Source: JADKAV01 sp037045455 (lineage in GTDB: Bacteria > Actinomycetota > Actinomycetes > S36-B12 > UBA10799). Taken from it: a stretch of DNA of 64,000 nucleotides. Below, piece after piece: positions 29,369-39,696 of the stretch (its first letter is position 1; the number at the start of each line of letters is the position of its first letter). The stretch covers positions 62,001 through 126,000 of the forward strand of contig JBAOIN010000003.1 in assembly GCA_037045455.1 (NCBI GenBank), given 5' to 3'. The notes below the pieces were generated by a model. It did not search any database, was not told where the DNA came from, and saw only the letters and a list, made by a program, of their open reading frames with translations. Position numbers and translations under genes: made by a program.

Positions 29369-30413
29369 CACGGGATGAGAGTCGGCTCCTCCCAGATGTT
29401 GATGCCCGCATCCGTGGCGTGCTGATCGATCGCCGCGAGTTCCTCAGCCGAGAACTCGGTGTTGCGGACCGCGCCGAGCGTGTCGTGCAGTTGCTCGACG
29501 CTGCTGGCCCCGATCAGGGTGGACGTGATGCGGGGATCGCGCAGCGTCCATGCCACCGCAAGCTGCGCGACAGTCTGACCGCGGGCGGCGGCGATCTCCC
29601 GCAAGGCCCGGATCGAGGCGAGGTAGGAGTCGGTCAGCCAGTCGGGATTCAAGGAGGCGTCGCGGGCAGCGCGGGAGTCCTCGGGGATTCCATCGACGTA
29701 GCGCTCAGTCAGCATCCCCTGCGCCAACGGACTGAAGCCGATGCACCCGACTCCCAAGTCGCCAAGCGTGTCCAGCAAGCCGTCCTCGATCCAGCGATTG
29801 AACATCGAGTACGAAGGCTGATGGATCAGCACCGGCACGCCCATGTCGGCCAGCATCTGCACCGCACGGCGGGTCCGGGACGGCGAGTACGACGAGATCC
29901 CCGCGTACAGCGCCTTGCCCTGCTGGACCGCGGTCGCCAGCGCGCCCATCGTCTCCTCCAGCGGGGTGTCCGCATGCGGCCGGTGGCTGTAGAAGATGTC
30001 GACGTAGTCCAGGCCGAGACGCTGCAGGCTGTCGTCCAGGCTGGCGAGCAGGTACTTGCGGGAGGCGTTGAAGCCGTAGGGCCCGGGCCACATGTCCCAG
30101 CCGGCCTTGGTCGAGATGATCAGCTCGTTGCGCAGGGTCGCGGAAGTCCTCGCGCAGGATCCGCCCGACGTTGAGCTCGGCGGTGCCGAAGGGGGGCCCG
30201 TAGTTATTGGCCAAGTCGAAGTGGGTGACGCCGGCGTCGAAGGCGGCCCGCATGATCGCTCGCTGGGTCGCTACCGGCGTCGTGTCGCCGAAGTTGTGCC
30301 AGAAGCCGAGCGAGACGGCCGGGAGGGAAACGCCGCTTTCGCCGCAACGCCGCTGCGGCATGCGTCCGTCGTACCGCGTCGGGATCTGGGGAGTAGATGT
30401 CGGGAATGGCCAT
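29368..30413 (-). CDS. aldo/keto reductase, YghZ-like (two frameshifts)
   Basis: Aldo/keto reductase of about 348 residues, NADPH-dependent, similar in layout to L-glyceraldehyde-3-phosphate reductases (YghZ/Gpr). Seen: SLGFWHNFGD, FDLANNYGPPFG with catalytic Tyr, DYVDIFYSHRPH with His, and STLIGASSVEQL for the cofactor. Surplus bases near 30385 and 30130 split it; corrected, the N terminus reads MAIPDIYSPDPD then RYDG, as in homologues. ATG 30413. Physiological substrate unknown. Confidence 0.85.
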
Positions 30414-30466
30414 GTCTGTGAATCTATCCGCACGGTGGGCGGTCATCCCCGCCGTAGGGTTGGCCC

Positions 30467-30691
30467 ATGCAGTCCTGGCGTTCGTGGTTAAGTGTCTGGT
30501 CGGCGTGGTCGGTAGGTAGCGCCATGTCGGCGTTCAGCGCGTTCTCGGCGGGCAGCATTGCGTCGATCGGCTCGACAGGGTCGATCCTCTCGATCGGGTC
30601 CAGCGGTTCGATCCTGTCAATCGGAGCCAGCGGCGGGTTCCTGCAGATCGGCGGGTCACCGCGTGCGGTGAGCCGCCGTCACATGCGTTAG
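30467..30691 (+). CDS. small Ser/Gly/Ile-repeat protein
   Basis: A 74-residue protein. It opens with a Trp/Ser-rich segment (MQSWRSWLSVWSAWS) and then carries three to four copies of a nine-residue unit of the form SI(L/A)SIGS(T/S)G, encoded by 27-base tandem repeats (about 30557-30640). It ends with a basic tail. The regular spacing suggests a short beta-helical or membrane-associated stack. I recall similar small unnamed proteins in other Actinomycetota but cannot verify; function unknown. Confidence 0.65.
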   Translation: MQSWRSWLSVWSAWSVGSAMSAFSAFSAGSIASIGSTGSILSIGSSGSILSIGASGGFLQIGGSPRAVSRRHMR

Positions 30692-30699
30692 ATGTTGGT

Positions 30700-30760
30700 A
30701 CATCGGTTAGACCGTTTTGTCCGGTTTGCCGCTAACCGATGTGTGAACCTCTAACCGATG
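30700..30760. repeat. intergenic palindrome, family A core (copy 3)
   Basis: ACATCGGTTAG (30700-30710) pairs perfectly with CTAACCGATGT (30732-30742); another CTAACCGATG follows at 30751-30760. The CATCGGTTAG core is that of 8456-8534 and 39618-39696. It lies between the small repeat protein and the convergent oligoribonuclease gene. Confidence 0.7.
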
Positions 30761-30826
30761 ATGCGCGAGAGGCGGTGCCGGCGGGACTCCCTCGGCTCTT
30801 TGCACAAGCCTCCTGCTCCTAACGCC

Positions 30827-31390
30827 TTACGCCGACTCCTCCGACAGCATCACGGACTTGCGGTAGTAGGCCAACTCCGCGATCGAATCCAACGTGTCGC
30901 CCAGCGCTCGGTGATTGCCGGTCTTCTCGGGCGCGGCGTAGTAGATCTTCGGGTACCAGCGCCGCACGAGTTCTTTCAGCGACGACACGTCGACCACCCG
31001 GTAGTGCAGGTGCTCGTCGAGGGCGGGCATGTATTTGGCCAGGAACATGCGGTCGACGTAGATGCTGGATCCGCACAACGGGGCCCTGCGCGGGGTCGAA
31101 ATGTGACGCTTGACGTAGGCCAGAACGCCGGTCTCGGCGGTGGCCAAATCCACGCCGTTGGGAATCTCCGGCAGCAGACCACTCTCGGTGTGCATGCCGA
31201 CGACCACGTCGGGCATGTTCGCCATCGCCTGGTCTGAGGCCTTGATCACGAAGGTGACACCGGAGTCCAGCGGCGTCAGATCGGCCTCGGTCACCACGCA
31301 GGCGATCTCCACGAGTTCGTCCACCGCGAGATCGAGGCCGGTCATCTCACAGTCGAGCCAGACCAGGCGTTCGGCCGGATTGTTCGTCAC
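30827..31390 (-). CDS. orn: oligoribonuclease
   Basis: A DEDDh 3'-5' exonuclease of about 187 residues that finishes RNA decay by degrading 2-5-mers and pGpG. All four acidic positions are seen: WLDCEMTGLD (D, E), SSIYVDRMF (D) and HRALGDTLDSI (His and D). GTG 31390 gives the usual VTNNPAERLVWLD start; the ATG at 31423 would add eleven unconserved residues. Divergent from the crotonase-family gene. Confidence 0.94.
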   Translation of the reverse strand: MTNNPAERLVWLDCEMTGLDLAVDELVEIACVVTEADLTPLDSGVTFVIKASDQAMANMPDVVVGMHTESGLLPEIPNGVDLATAETGVLAYVKRHISTPRRAPLCGSSIYVDRMFLAKYMPALDEHLHYRVVDVSSLKELVRRWYPKIYYAAPEKTGNHRALGDTLDSIAELAYYRKSVMLSEESA

Positions 31391-31437
31391 CAGCCCACAG
31401 TAGTAGGGCCGCTGAGGCCGCATGCCATTCTGAGGCC

Positions 31438-32271
31438 ATGGAGAGCCCCTGCTTCGATGTCACCGTCAGCGACAAAGTCGCGCACATTCAACTGAGCCGT
31501 CCGGACGAACTCAACACGATGATCCCGTCCTTCTGGTCGGACCTACCTGTCATCGTCTCCGAATTGAGCGCCCGCGGGGACGTGCGGGCCATCGTCATCT
31601 CTAGCACGGGCAAGCACTTCAGCGCCGGGATGGACCTGTCGGTCTTCACCAGCAGCGGCTTGAGCATGGATGGCGAACCGGGCCGTCGCAACGCCAGTTT
31701 CATGTTGCTCGTGAAGCGATTGCAAGAGTCCTTCACGGCGCTTGAGCGTGCCCGCGTGCCGGTGCTGGCCGCGATCCAGGGCGGCTGCATCGGGGGCGCG
31801 GTGGACATGGTCTGTGCGGCCGACATGCGCTACGCGAGCCAGGACGCCTACTTCGTCATCCAGGAGACCAACATCGGCATGACCGCCGACGTGGGCACCC
31901 TGCAGCGACTGCCCAAGCTGATCCCGGACGGCATCGCGCGCGAACTGGTCTACACCGGCCGCCGGATGCCGGCTGCGCGGGCCAAGGAGGTCGGCCTGGT
32001 CAATGAGGTGTTCGACGACCACGAGTCGCTCGTGGCCGGGGTGCTCGAGATCGCCGCCGAGATCGCGACGAAGAGCCCGCTCACGTTGTGGGGCGCCAAG
32101 GAGGCCCTTGTCTACGCCCGGGATCACGGTGTGGCTGACAGCCTGCACCAGATCGCCCTGTGGCAGACCGGGGCGTTCCAGCCGGCGGACATGATGGAGA
32201 GCTTCGCTGCCAAGGGCGAGAAGCGGACGCCGTCCTACGAGGATCTGCCGGCCGCGCCCTCGGGGATCTAG
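31438..32271 (+). CDS. enoyl-CoA hydratase/isomerase family, dienoyl-CoA isomerase-like
   Basis: A 277-residue crotonase-fold protein. KHFSAGMDLSVF forms the first half of the oxyanion hole and IQGGCIGGAVDMVCAADMRYAS the second. QETNIGMTADVGTLQRLPK places Glu and Asp as in delta-3,5-delta-2,4-dienoyl-CoA isomerases rather than ordinary hydratases. It would reposition double bonds of unsaturated fatty acyl-CoAs during beta-oxidation. ATG 31438. Followed at 34 bases by an NADP-binding protein gene. Confidence 0.85.
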   Translation: MESPCFDVTVSDKVAHIQLSRPDELNTMIPSFWSDLPVIVSELSARGDVRAIVISSTGKHFSAGMDLSVFTSSGLSMDGEPGRRNASFMLLVKRLQESFTALERARVPVLAAIQGGCIGGAVDMVCAADMRYASQDAYFVIQETNIGMTADVGTLQRLPKLIPDGIARELVYTGRRMPAARAKEVGLVNEVFDDHESLVAGVLEIAAEIATKSPLTLWGAKEALVYARDHGVADSLHQIALWQTGAFQPADMMESFAAKGEKRTPSYEDLPAAPSGI

Positions 32272-32304
32272 CCAGGCGCACCCGACTGGGCGCAGGATGG
32301 CGGC

Positions 32305-32937
32305 ATGAAGATTGCCATCCTCGGCACCGGCATGGTGGGCACCACCCTGGCCCGGGACCTGACCGCCGCCGGCCACACCGTCACCATCGGCACCCGCGAC
32401 CCACAGGCCGCCCACGAAGTGCCGACAGGCGTGACCCTAGCGACGTTCGAGCAGGCCCCGGACGGCGCCGACCTGGTGATCAATGCCCTGAATGGAGCCG
32501 CGGCCGAGGCCGTGCTGGCAGGGATCCGCGAGCAGCTCGCCGGCCTGACCCTGCTCGAGCTGAGCAACCCGCTGGACTTCTCCCAGGGGTTCCCGCCCCG
32601 GTTGTTCACCGAGCAGACCGACTCACTGGCCGAGCGCATCCAGCGCGCGTTGCCGGACACGCGGGTGGTCAAGAGCCTCAACACGCTGACCGCGCCCCTC
32701 ATGCTCAATCCCAGCGCACTGGCTGCGCCGACGTCGGTGTTCCTCAGCGGTGACGATGCCGTGGCCAAGCAGCAGGTGCGCGACCTGCTCACCTCCTTCG
32801 GGTGGGAGCAGATCATCGACCTCGGCGGGATCGAAACCGCCCGCGGTGCGGAGATGCTGATGCCGATGTGGCTGCAGTTGATGCAGACGTTCGGCGGCCC
32901 GATGTTCAACTGGAGTGTGGTGCGGGCGCAGGAATAG
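32305..32937 (+). CDS. NAD(P)-binding protein, F420-dependent NADP reductase-like
   Basis: A 210-residue Rossmann protein: AILGTGMVGTTLARDLTAAGH nucleotide-binding start, IGTRDP after strand 2, then LLELSNPLDFSQGFPP and VVKSLNTLTAPLM. The layout is that of the F420H2:NADP oxidoreductase/YrpG group. It may transfer hydride between NADPH and F420 or another cofactor; the exact reaction is not established by sequence. Other F420-type enzymes in the window (4854, 49900) make an F420 role plausible. Confidence 0.78.
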   Translation: MKIAILGTGMVGTTLARDLTAAGHTVTIGTRDPQAAHEVPTGVTLATFEQAPDGADLVINALNGAAAEAVLAGIREQLAGLTLLELSNPLDFSQGFPPRLFTEQTDSLAERIQRALPDTRVVKSLNTLTAPLMLNPSALAAPTSVFLSGDDAVAKQQVRDLLTSFGWEQIIDLGGIETARGAEMLMPMWLQLMQTFGGPMFNWSVVRAQE

Positions 32938-32947
32938 CCTTTCGCCC

Positions 32948-33325
32948 ATGCGCACCGCCATCGTCGCCACGACCGTCCTGCTCGCCCTCGCGGGTTGTTC
33001 GAGCAGTTCCGACACCCCATCGAGTTCCCCGTCCGCGAGTCAGGCGGCGAGTCTGGCCGCGCCGATCGTGGTCGACCCCGGCCAAACAGAGGTAACCGCT
33101 GCGGTGGGTCAGTTCATCGACTTCAACGTCGGCGCCAAACCGGGGCGCTGGCAGGTCGCCAGCGACAACACAGCCGTCCTGACCGTCACGCCCGGGGGCA
33201 AGAACGGCAGCGCCACGTTCAACCCGGGCGCCGAGGCGATCGCTGCGGGCACAGCCACGGTCACCATGACCGACAAGAAAGGCGACCTGGACGCGATGGT
33301 CTACAGCGTCACCGTCACCCAGTGA
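32948..33325 (+). CDS. small lipoprotein with Ig-like fold
   Basis: A 125-residue lipoprotein: signal peptide ending in lipobox LAGC (Cys at about residue 17), a Ser-rich linker, then a compact beta domain (FIDFNVGAKPGRWQV...TATVTMTDKKG) reminiscent of bacterial Ig-like or proteinase-inhibitor I42-type domains. ATG 32948. No membrane segment besides the signal. Lies just before the amino acid ABC transporter genes but has no evident link to them. Confidence 0.72.
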   Translation: MRTAIVATTVLLALAGCSSSSDTPSSSPSASQAASLAAPIVVDPGQTEVTAAVGQFIDFNVGAKPGRWQVASDNTAVLTVTPGGKNGSATFNPGAEAIAAGTATVTMTDKKGDLDAMVYSVTVTQ

Positions 33326-33361
33326 CCGCAGCCGCACCACGAGTACGGCACGATAATGCCC

Positions 33362-34235
33362 ATGCGCCGCACATTGCTCATGTCCGCAGCCCTGCCCGCC
33401 GTCGCTGCGCTGGCCCTGGCCGGCTGTGCCAGCCAGGCTGACACGACCACCAGCAGCCCGGCGGCCTCCCCGACCGCGAGCCAGGACTGTTCGCCGGAGA
33501 GCCTGCAGACGCTCAAGCCCGGGACGCTGACCATCGGCACCGACTCCCCGGCCTACCCGCCCTACTTCGAGGACGACGACCCGAGCAACGGCAAGGGCTT
33601 CGAGTCCGCTGTGGCCTACGCGGTGGCCGACCAGCTTGGGCTTCTCCCAAGACCAGGTGACCTGGGTGACCGTGCCCTTCAACAAGAGCTACGCGCCGGG
33701 CACCAAGGACTTCGACTTCGACATCAACCAGATCTCGATCACGCCCAAGCGGCAGAAGGCGGTCGACTTCTCCGACGGCTACTACACGGTCAACCAGGCC
33801 GTGGTGGCGCTGAAGGACTCGCCGATCGCGAACGCCACCACGCTGGCGGAACTTCAGGACGCGAAACTCGGCGCGCAGGTCGGCACCACGAGCCTCGACT
33901 TCATCACTGAGGACATCCAGCCCACCCAGCAGCCGTACGTGTTCAACGACACCAACGACGCGAAGAGCGCGCTGGAGAACGGCCAGATCGACGGCATCGT
34001 CGTGGACCTGCCCACCGCCTACTACGTGACCGCCGTCGAGTTCGACAACGCCAAGATCGTTGGACAGTTCCCCGCGGCCGACGGTGGCGAGCAGTTCGGT
34101 CTGCTCATGCAGAAGGGCAGTCCCATCCTCGGCTGCGTGAACCAGGCGCTCGGAGCGCTCAAGGAGTCCGGCGAGCTGCAGCAGATCCAGGATGAGTGGC
34201 TGAGCGGCAAGGACGCTCCCTACTTCACGGAATGA
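33362..34235 (+). CDS. polar amino acid ABC transporter substrate-binding lipoprotein (frameshifted)
   Basis: Solute-binding protein of about 290 residues, family 3 type. Signal peptide with lipobox LAGC, then GTLTIGTDSPAYPPYFEDDD, GFESAVAYAVADQLG and DFDINQISITPKRQKAVDFSDGYY, as in glutamine/arginine-binding proteins. A surplus base near 33640 splits the gene. ATG 33362 (or 33356). Its stop overlaps the permease start (ATGA at 34232), and the ATPase follows, forming a complete importer operon. Confidence 0.88.
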
Positions 34236-35098
34236 CGACTCCGGCCGAGGCGCCGCTGACGGCTGTCCCCTACGTCGACCCGGATCGGCGTGCGCGGGAC
34301 CGGCGCCGGGGGCGCCGCGACGGGCTGATTGCCAGCCTGTCGACGGTTGTTGTCTTCGCCGTCCTGGCGTACCTGGTCACAGCTACCCCCGGCTGGCCCG
34401 CGGTCAAGGAGACGTTCTTCAACTGGGACGAGGCGGTGGCGGCATGGCCGACGCTGGTGAGGGCGTTCGCGCTCAACATCAAGATCTTCCTGATCGCTGA
34501 GGTCTGCATCCTCATTCTTTCGCTGCTGATCGCCCTGGGCCGCGGCCTGCGGGCCCCTGTCGCTCTGCCAGTCCGCATCCTGTGCACGATGTACGTCGAC
34601 TTCTTCCGCGGTGTGCCGACGATACTGGTGATTCTGCTGCTGGGTTTCGGCGTTCCTGCTCTACAACTGACCGGCGTCACGAACTCGCCGGTGGTGTGGG
34701 GGACCGTTGCGCTGATCCTGAGTTACACCGCCTATGTCGCAGAGGTGTACCGGGCCGGCATCGAAAGCATCCATCCGTCCCAGCGGGCCGCGGCGCGCTC
34801 CCTGGGACTGTCGTCGCTGCAGACCACCCGCTATGTCGTGCTGCCGCAGGCCGTGCGCCGGGTGTTGCCCCCGTTGCTCAACGACTTCATCGCGTTGCAG
34901 AAGGAGACCGCCCTGGTGTCGCTTCTTGGGCCGATCGAGATCCTGCGGGCAGCCCAGATCAGCGCGTCGTCGAACTTCAACTACACGCCGTACGTCGTGG
35001 CTGCGTTGTTCTTCGTGGCGATCACCTTGCCGCTGACACGTTTCACGGACTGGCTGCAGAAGCGGGATGCCCGCCGGCGTATGGCGGGGATGCCATGA
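34232..35098 (+). CDS. amino acid ABC transporter permease
   Basis: A 288-residue inner-membrane protein of the His/Glu/Gln/Arg permease type, with several membrane helices and the coupling-loop region AEVYRAGIESIHPSQRAAARSLGLS (EAA motif), followed by VVLPQAVRRVLPPL. A single permease gene suggests a homodimer. Both ends overlap neighbours by four bases, so the stoichiometry is translationally coupled. Substrate is probably a polar or cationic amino acid. Confidence 0.9.
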   Translation: MTTPAEAPLTAVPYVDPDRRARDRRRGRRDGLIASLSTVVVFAVLAYLVTATPGWPAVKETFFNWDEAVAAWPTLVRAFALNIKIFLIAEVCILILSLLIALGRGLRAPVALPVRILCTMYVDFFRGVPTILVILLLGFGVPALQLTGVTNSPVVWGTVALILSYTAYVAEVYRAGIESIHPSQRAAARSLGLSSLQTTRYVVLPQAVRRVLPPLLNDFIALQKETALVSLLGPIEILRAAQISASSNFNYTPYVVAALFFVAITLPLTRFTDWLQKRDARRRMAGMP

Positions 35099-35829
35099 CC
35101 TTCGTGGCAGTCCGCGACGTGCACAAGGGCTTCGGGGACAATCCCGTATTACGTGGGCTGAACCTCGACGTCGCCCTGCACGAGGTGGTCGTGCTGATCG
35201 GCGCTTCTGGGTCCGGCAAGTCGACACTGCTGCGTTGCATCAATGGCCTGGAGACCGTCGACGCGGGGAATGTGCGGGTCGGGGACCTCGATGTCACAGC
35301 AGGCGATGCCGATCTGGACGCCGTGCGCCAGCAGGTGGGCATCGTGTTCCAGCAGTTCAACCTGTTCCCGCACATGTCCGTGCTGCACAACGTCACGCTG
35401 AGCCCGCGCAAGGTGTTGAAGAGCTCCAAGGCGGACGCAGAGCGGCAGGCCGGCGAGTTGCTGGAGCGGTTCGGCCTGCTGGACAAGGCCAAGGACTTCC
35501 CGGACCGGCTTTCCGGAGGTCAGCAACAGCGAGTGGCGATCGTGCGCGCGCTGGCGATGAAGCCGCAGTTGATGCTCTTCGACGAGGTCACCTCCGCACT
35601 CGACCCGCTACTGGTCGGGGAGGTGCTTGACGTGATCCGGGAGTTGAAAGCCGAGGGCATGACGATCGTGATGGCAACCCACGAGATGGGGTTCGCCCGG
35701 GAGGTCGCCGACCGGGTGTGCTTCCTGGCCGACGGCGTGGTGCTCGAGCAGGGACCGCCCGCGCAGATCTTCGGGGATCCCGAACACGAGCGGACCCGGG
35801 CGTTCTTGGCCAGGGTCGCGCGCGCCTGA
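35095..35829 (+). CDS. amino acid ABC transporter ATP-binding protein
   Basis: A 244-residue ABC ATPase: Walker A GASGSGKST, Q-loop VFQQFNLFPHM, signature LSGGQQQR, Walker B LMLFDEVTSALDP and switch His in VMATHEM. VFQQFNLF is typical of polar amino acid uptake systems. ATG overlaps the permease stop (ATGA). Followed by the family C palindrome that separates it from the convergent SulP gene. Confidence 0.93.
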   Translation: MTFVAVRDVHKGFGDNPVLRGLNLDVALHEVVVLIGASGSGKSTLLRCINGLETVDAGNVRVGDLDVTAGDADLDAVRQQVGIVFQQFNLFPHMSVLHNVTLSPRKVLKSSKADAERQAGELLERFGLLDKAKDFPDRLSGGQQQRVAIVRALAMKPQLMLFDEVTSALDPLLVGEVLDVIRELKAEGMTIVMATHEMGFAREVADRVCFLADGVVLEQGPPAQIFGDPEHERTRAFLARVARA

Positions 35830-35908
35830 GCTTTTGTTGCGTTGTCGTCGTTAACCTCGGCGTGTCTGTATGCCTTCGCGACACTGCGGGCAACTTCGCG
35901 ACAAAACG
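35830..35908. repeat. intergenic palindrome, family C (copy 2)
   Basis: Lies between convergent stops at 35829 and 35915. Read on the minus strand it starts TTTTGTCGCGAAGTTGCCCG and ends ACAACGCAACAAAAGC, aligning over ~75 bases with 4745-4819. Ends can pair (TTTTGTCGCG with CGCAACAAAA). Copy 2 lacks the 26-base tandem duplication of copy 1. Confidence 0.75.
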
Positions 35909-35914
35909 TGCGCC

Positions 35915-37517
35915 TCAGCTGATGAACCGCTTCCGGTACGCCTCCACGGCGGTCGGCAGTGTCGGGTACATGTTGTCCTCGCCGATGACGGCTGCCACGC
36001 CGTGGTCCTGCATCGGGATCAGCACGTCGTTCTTGACCCGGGCCAGCCACAGGGCGACCCCGTCGGACTCCAACTGATCGTGCAACTCCTGCAGCACGTT
36101 CAGCGCCGTGGTGTCGAGTTCGACGTTGGCCTCCATGTTGAGGATCAGCACCTCGGTGTCGCGGCGCCACGGCGTCGTTGACCTTGTAGAAGAAGTCGTA
36201 CGCGTTCATGAAGAACAGCGGGGCGTCGTAGCGGAAGACGACCAGCCCGGGGACCGTGGTGGCGGTGTAGTCGTCGATGTCGTGCATGCCCGCCATGTTG
36301 GGAACGAAGCCCAGGACACCGTCGTGCGGGCGCGCCAGCCGCGCCATGAATTCGGCGATCGACAGGGCGATCGCGATGATGACACCGGGCAAGATGCCGA
36401 AGAGAACCACCGAGACGGCGCAGGCTGCGGCGATGGCCGCCTCGGCCATCCGGAACTTCACCAGGGCCCGCCATTCGGAGGGCTGAACGAGAGTGAGCGC
36501 CGCGTAGACGATGACTCCGGCCAGCGCCGCGACCGGCACCTGCGCGATCACCCCCGGGATCAGCAGCGGTCCGGCCACGATCACCGCGATCACGAACAGC
36601 GAGTAGAAGCGGGTGGTGGAACCGGAGGCGTGGGCCAGTGCGGTCCGCGAGGAGGAGGCGGACATGGGGTAACCGCCGACGACGCCGGTGGCCAGTTGCG
36701 CAGCGGCCAGCGCCCGCATCTCCGTGCCGGAGTCGGGCTGCGCCTTGCCGGCGAACGCCCGCGAAACCACCATGACATCGGTGAACGAGACGACGGCGAT
36801 GCTCAGCGCCGGTATCAGCAGCGCCGCGACCGCCTCCAGGGACAACCCTTCCAGCCGCAGAATCGGCAGTTCGAGACTTACCGGCCCGGTCTTCGGGATC
36901 TCCAAGGGCAGGGCCACCAGCGTGGCGACGATGAGGCCGATCAGCGGACCGGGGATCCGCTTGGACCAAACCCTGAACACGTACGCGATCACCACGACGA
37001 GCGCCGCGATTCCCACCGTCTGCCAGTTGGGGGCCAGCCAGGAGGTCTTGAACAAGCCGCTGATCGTCTCGCCATCCACCGGGTAGTCGACGATCTTGCC
37101 GATCTGGCTCATGATCATCAGCACGGCCACGCCCGTGAGGTAACCCACCAGGATCGGGTGGGACAGCAGGTCGGCCAGGAAGGACGCTTTGAGCAGCCAG
37201 CCCACAGCGAGGATGATGCCGACCAACACCGAAGTCACCGCCAACGCTGTCGTCCACGGCAGGGCGTAGGCGGAAGCCACCGGTGTGACCGCCGCGGCAG
37301 CCATCAGGGCGACCGCGGATTCCGGCCCCAGCGACATGTACGGGTTCCGGCCCAGCAGCATGTACGCGGCCAGGGGCACGATGGAGATCGTCAGGCTCAC
37401 CGAGGGCGAGACGCCGGCCAGGGAGCCGTACGCCATCGCCTGCGGGATGAGGTAGGCACCCACTGAGATGCCGGCAACGACGTTGCGCCATGAGGTCAGG
37501 GCATGGTCGGCGGCCAT
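35915..37517 (-). CDS. SulP family anion permease with STAS domain (frameshifted)
   Basis: About 534 residues: ten or more membrane helices with the SulP start GISVGAYLIPQAMAYGSLAG, then a cytoplasmic STAS domain (VFRYDAPLFFMNAYDFF; LILNMEANVELDTTALNVL; PTAVEAYRKRF). A surplus base near 36170, inside the STAS domain, splits it. SulP proteins carry sulfate, bicarbonate or dicarboxylates; bicarbonate would suit a carboxylating metabolism, but nothing here decides. ATG 37517. Confidence 0.88.
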
Positions 37518-37557
37518 ATCTGGTCAGGGTAGCCGGTCGCGGGGGGTCGCTTCCTGA

Positions 37558-39434
37558 TCAGTTGGTCAGGTACGGCGTGATGTCGTGCAGCACCGAGACG
37601 TCCTCAATCGTGGAAGGGATGGGCTCCTCGCGGCCGTCGGCGATGCCCCGCATGGTGCGGCGCAGGATCTTGCCGGAACGGGTCTTCGGCAGGCCCGGCA
37701 CCACCACGACCTCCTTGAGCGCGGCAACCGGGCCGACCAGATCCCGCACCGCAGCCACCACCTGGGTGGCCAGTTCGGCCGTGGTCGACCTGCGCCCCGC
37801 TCTTCAGCACGACGAACGCCCGCGGGATCTGGCCCTTCATCGCGTCGTGCACACCGATCACCGCGCACTCGGCGACATCCGGGTGCGTGGCGACAGCCGC
37901 CTCGATCACTCCGGTGGACAGCCGGTGACCGGCCACGTTGATGACATCGTCGGTGCGGCCGAGCACGTACAGGTAGCCGTCGGAGTCGATGTAGCCCCCG
38001 TCGCCGGTGGTGTAGTAGCCCGGGAACGCCGACAGGTAACCGCCGACGTACCGCTCGTCGGCGTTCCACAGCGTCGGGAGTGTGCCGGGCGGCAGGGGCA
38101 GTCTGATCACGATGTTGCCTTCGGTGCCGGCCGGGACCGGATTGCCCTCACCGTCCAGGATCTGCACGTCGTAGCCGGGAACTGCGACCGACGGCGATCC
38201 CTCCTTGAACGGCAGCGGCTCGCAGGCCACGGGGGTTCGCAGCGATGGGCCAGCCGGTCTCGGTCTGCCACCAGTTGTCGATCACTGGGACGCCCAGCAC
38301 CTTGGTGGACCACTGATAGGTGTCCGGGTCCAGGCGCTCGCCGGCCAGGAAGAGGTTCTGCAGGCTGGAGATGTCGTGCTCTGCGATCAACGCGCCGTCT
38401 GGGTCCTCCTTGCGGATGGCGCGAATCGCCGTGGGGGCGGTGAACAGGCCCTTGACGCCGTGCCGGGCGATGACCCGCCAGAAGGCGGCGGCATCGGGGG
38501 TGCCCACCGGTTTGCCCTCGTAGACGATCGTCGTCGCACCGACCAGCAGTGGTGCGTAGACGATGTAGGAGTGGCCGACGACCCAGCCGACGTCGCTGGC
38601 CGCCCACCAGGTGTCGCCGGGGCCGATGTCGTAGATGTTGGCCATCGACCAGGCGAGCGCGACGGCGTGCCCGCCGTTGTCCCGCACGACGCCTTTGGGC
38701 TTCCCAGTCGTGCCCGACGTGTAGAGGATGTACAGCGGATCGGTCGCCTGCACATCCACGCAGCCAGCGGGCTCGGCGTTGGCCACGAGCTCGGCCCAAT
38801 CGTGGTCCAGCGCTCCCATGTCGGCGGTCAGTTGCGGCCGCTGCAGAATCACGCAGGCCTCGGGGGAGTGCGACGACTGTGCGAGTGCGTCGTCGAGTAG
38901 CGGCTTGTACGCAACGGTGCGCCTGGGCTCGATCCCGCAGGACGCCGAAAGGATCACCTTCGGCTCCGCGTCGTCGATCCGGGCGGCGAGTTCATGCGCT
39001 GCGAATCCGCCGAAGACCACGGAATGCACGGCACCGAGCCGGGCGCAGGCCAGCATCGCGATCACGGCCTCCGGGATCATCGGCATGGACAGTACGACGC
39101 GGTCACCGGCAGTGACACCGAGGCCCGCTAGCACCCCTGCGAAGAGAGCCACCTCGCGCTGCAGTTCGGCGTAGGTGAGAGTGGCGTAGGTGTCGGTGAC
39201 CGGGCTGACGTAATGCAGGGCGGCTTGCTCGCCGCGGCCCTGCTCGACATGACGGTCCACCGCGTTGTAGCACGTGTTCAGGACGCCATCTGCGTACCAG
39301 CGGTACAGCGGTGCATGCGTTTCGTCGAGGATGACCTCGGGCTGCGTGCTCCACGTGATCGCTGCCGCGGCATCGCGCCAGAACCCTTCCGGATCCGCCA
39401 CGCTGCGTTCGTAAGTGTCCTGGTATCGGCCCAT
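37558..39434 (-). CDS. prpE: propionyl-CoA/acetyl-CoA synthetase (two frameshifts)
   Basis: AMP-forming acyl-CoA synthetase of about 624 residues. YILYTSGTTGKPKG is the P-loop (A3), NWWQTETGWPI the A5 motif, YYTTGDGGYID A7, LGRTDDVINVAGHR A8, and KTRSGKILRR holds the catalytic Lys (A10). Overall form (YNAVDRHVEQGRG; IYDIGPGDTWWAASDVGW) favours propionyl-CoA synthetase (PrpE) over Acs. Surplus bases near 38233 and 37793 break it. ATG 39434. Would feed propionate into the methylmalonyl-CoA route via Mce. Substrate preference is inferred. Confidence 0.85.
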
Positions 39435-39617
39435 CGGTGCTCCCATCCTCGATGGCCAGGGTCCCAGACGTGCCGGGGATGCGAGGGCGGTTTGTGCCAG
39501 CGGTGGTGACGAACGGTGCGGCGAACCGGACGAGTGGATCACAAATGTGCTGATCCGGAACTGCGAGGTTGGTTCCCGGTGGCCGCGGCCCACGTACCCA
39601 GCCCGGATTGGGGATCG

Positions 39618-39696
39618 GTGAGCAGTGTGGGCATCCGTTAGCATCGCGGGCAGGTTTTTGGCGCCCGAAAGGCTAACCGATGCCCTGAATGCTCAC
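39618..39696. repeat. intergenic palindrome, family A (copy 2)
   Basis: Part of the 487-base gene-free stretch 39435-39921. A 79-base element, same length as 8456-8534, with left arm GTGAGCAGTGTGGGCATCCG and a right arm that is its inverted copy (about 21 of 26). The loop carries TTTTTGGCGCC, compared with GGCGCCAAAA in copy 1, so the loop is partly inverted between copies. Confidence 0.75.
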
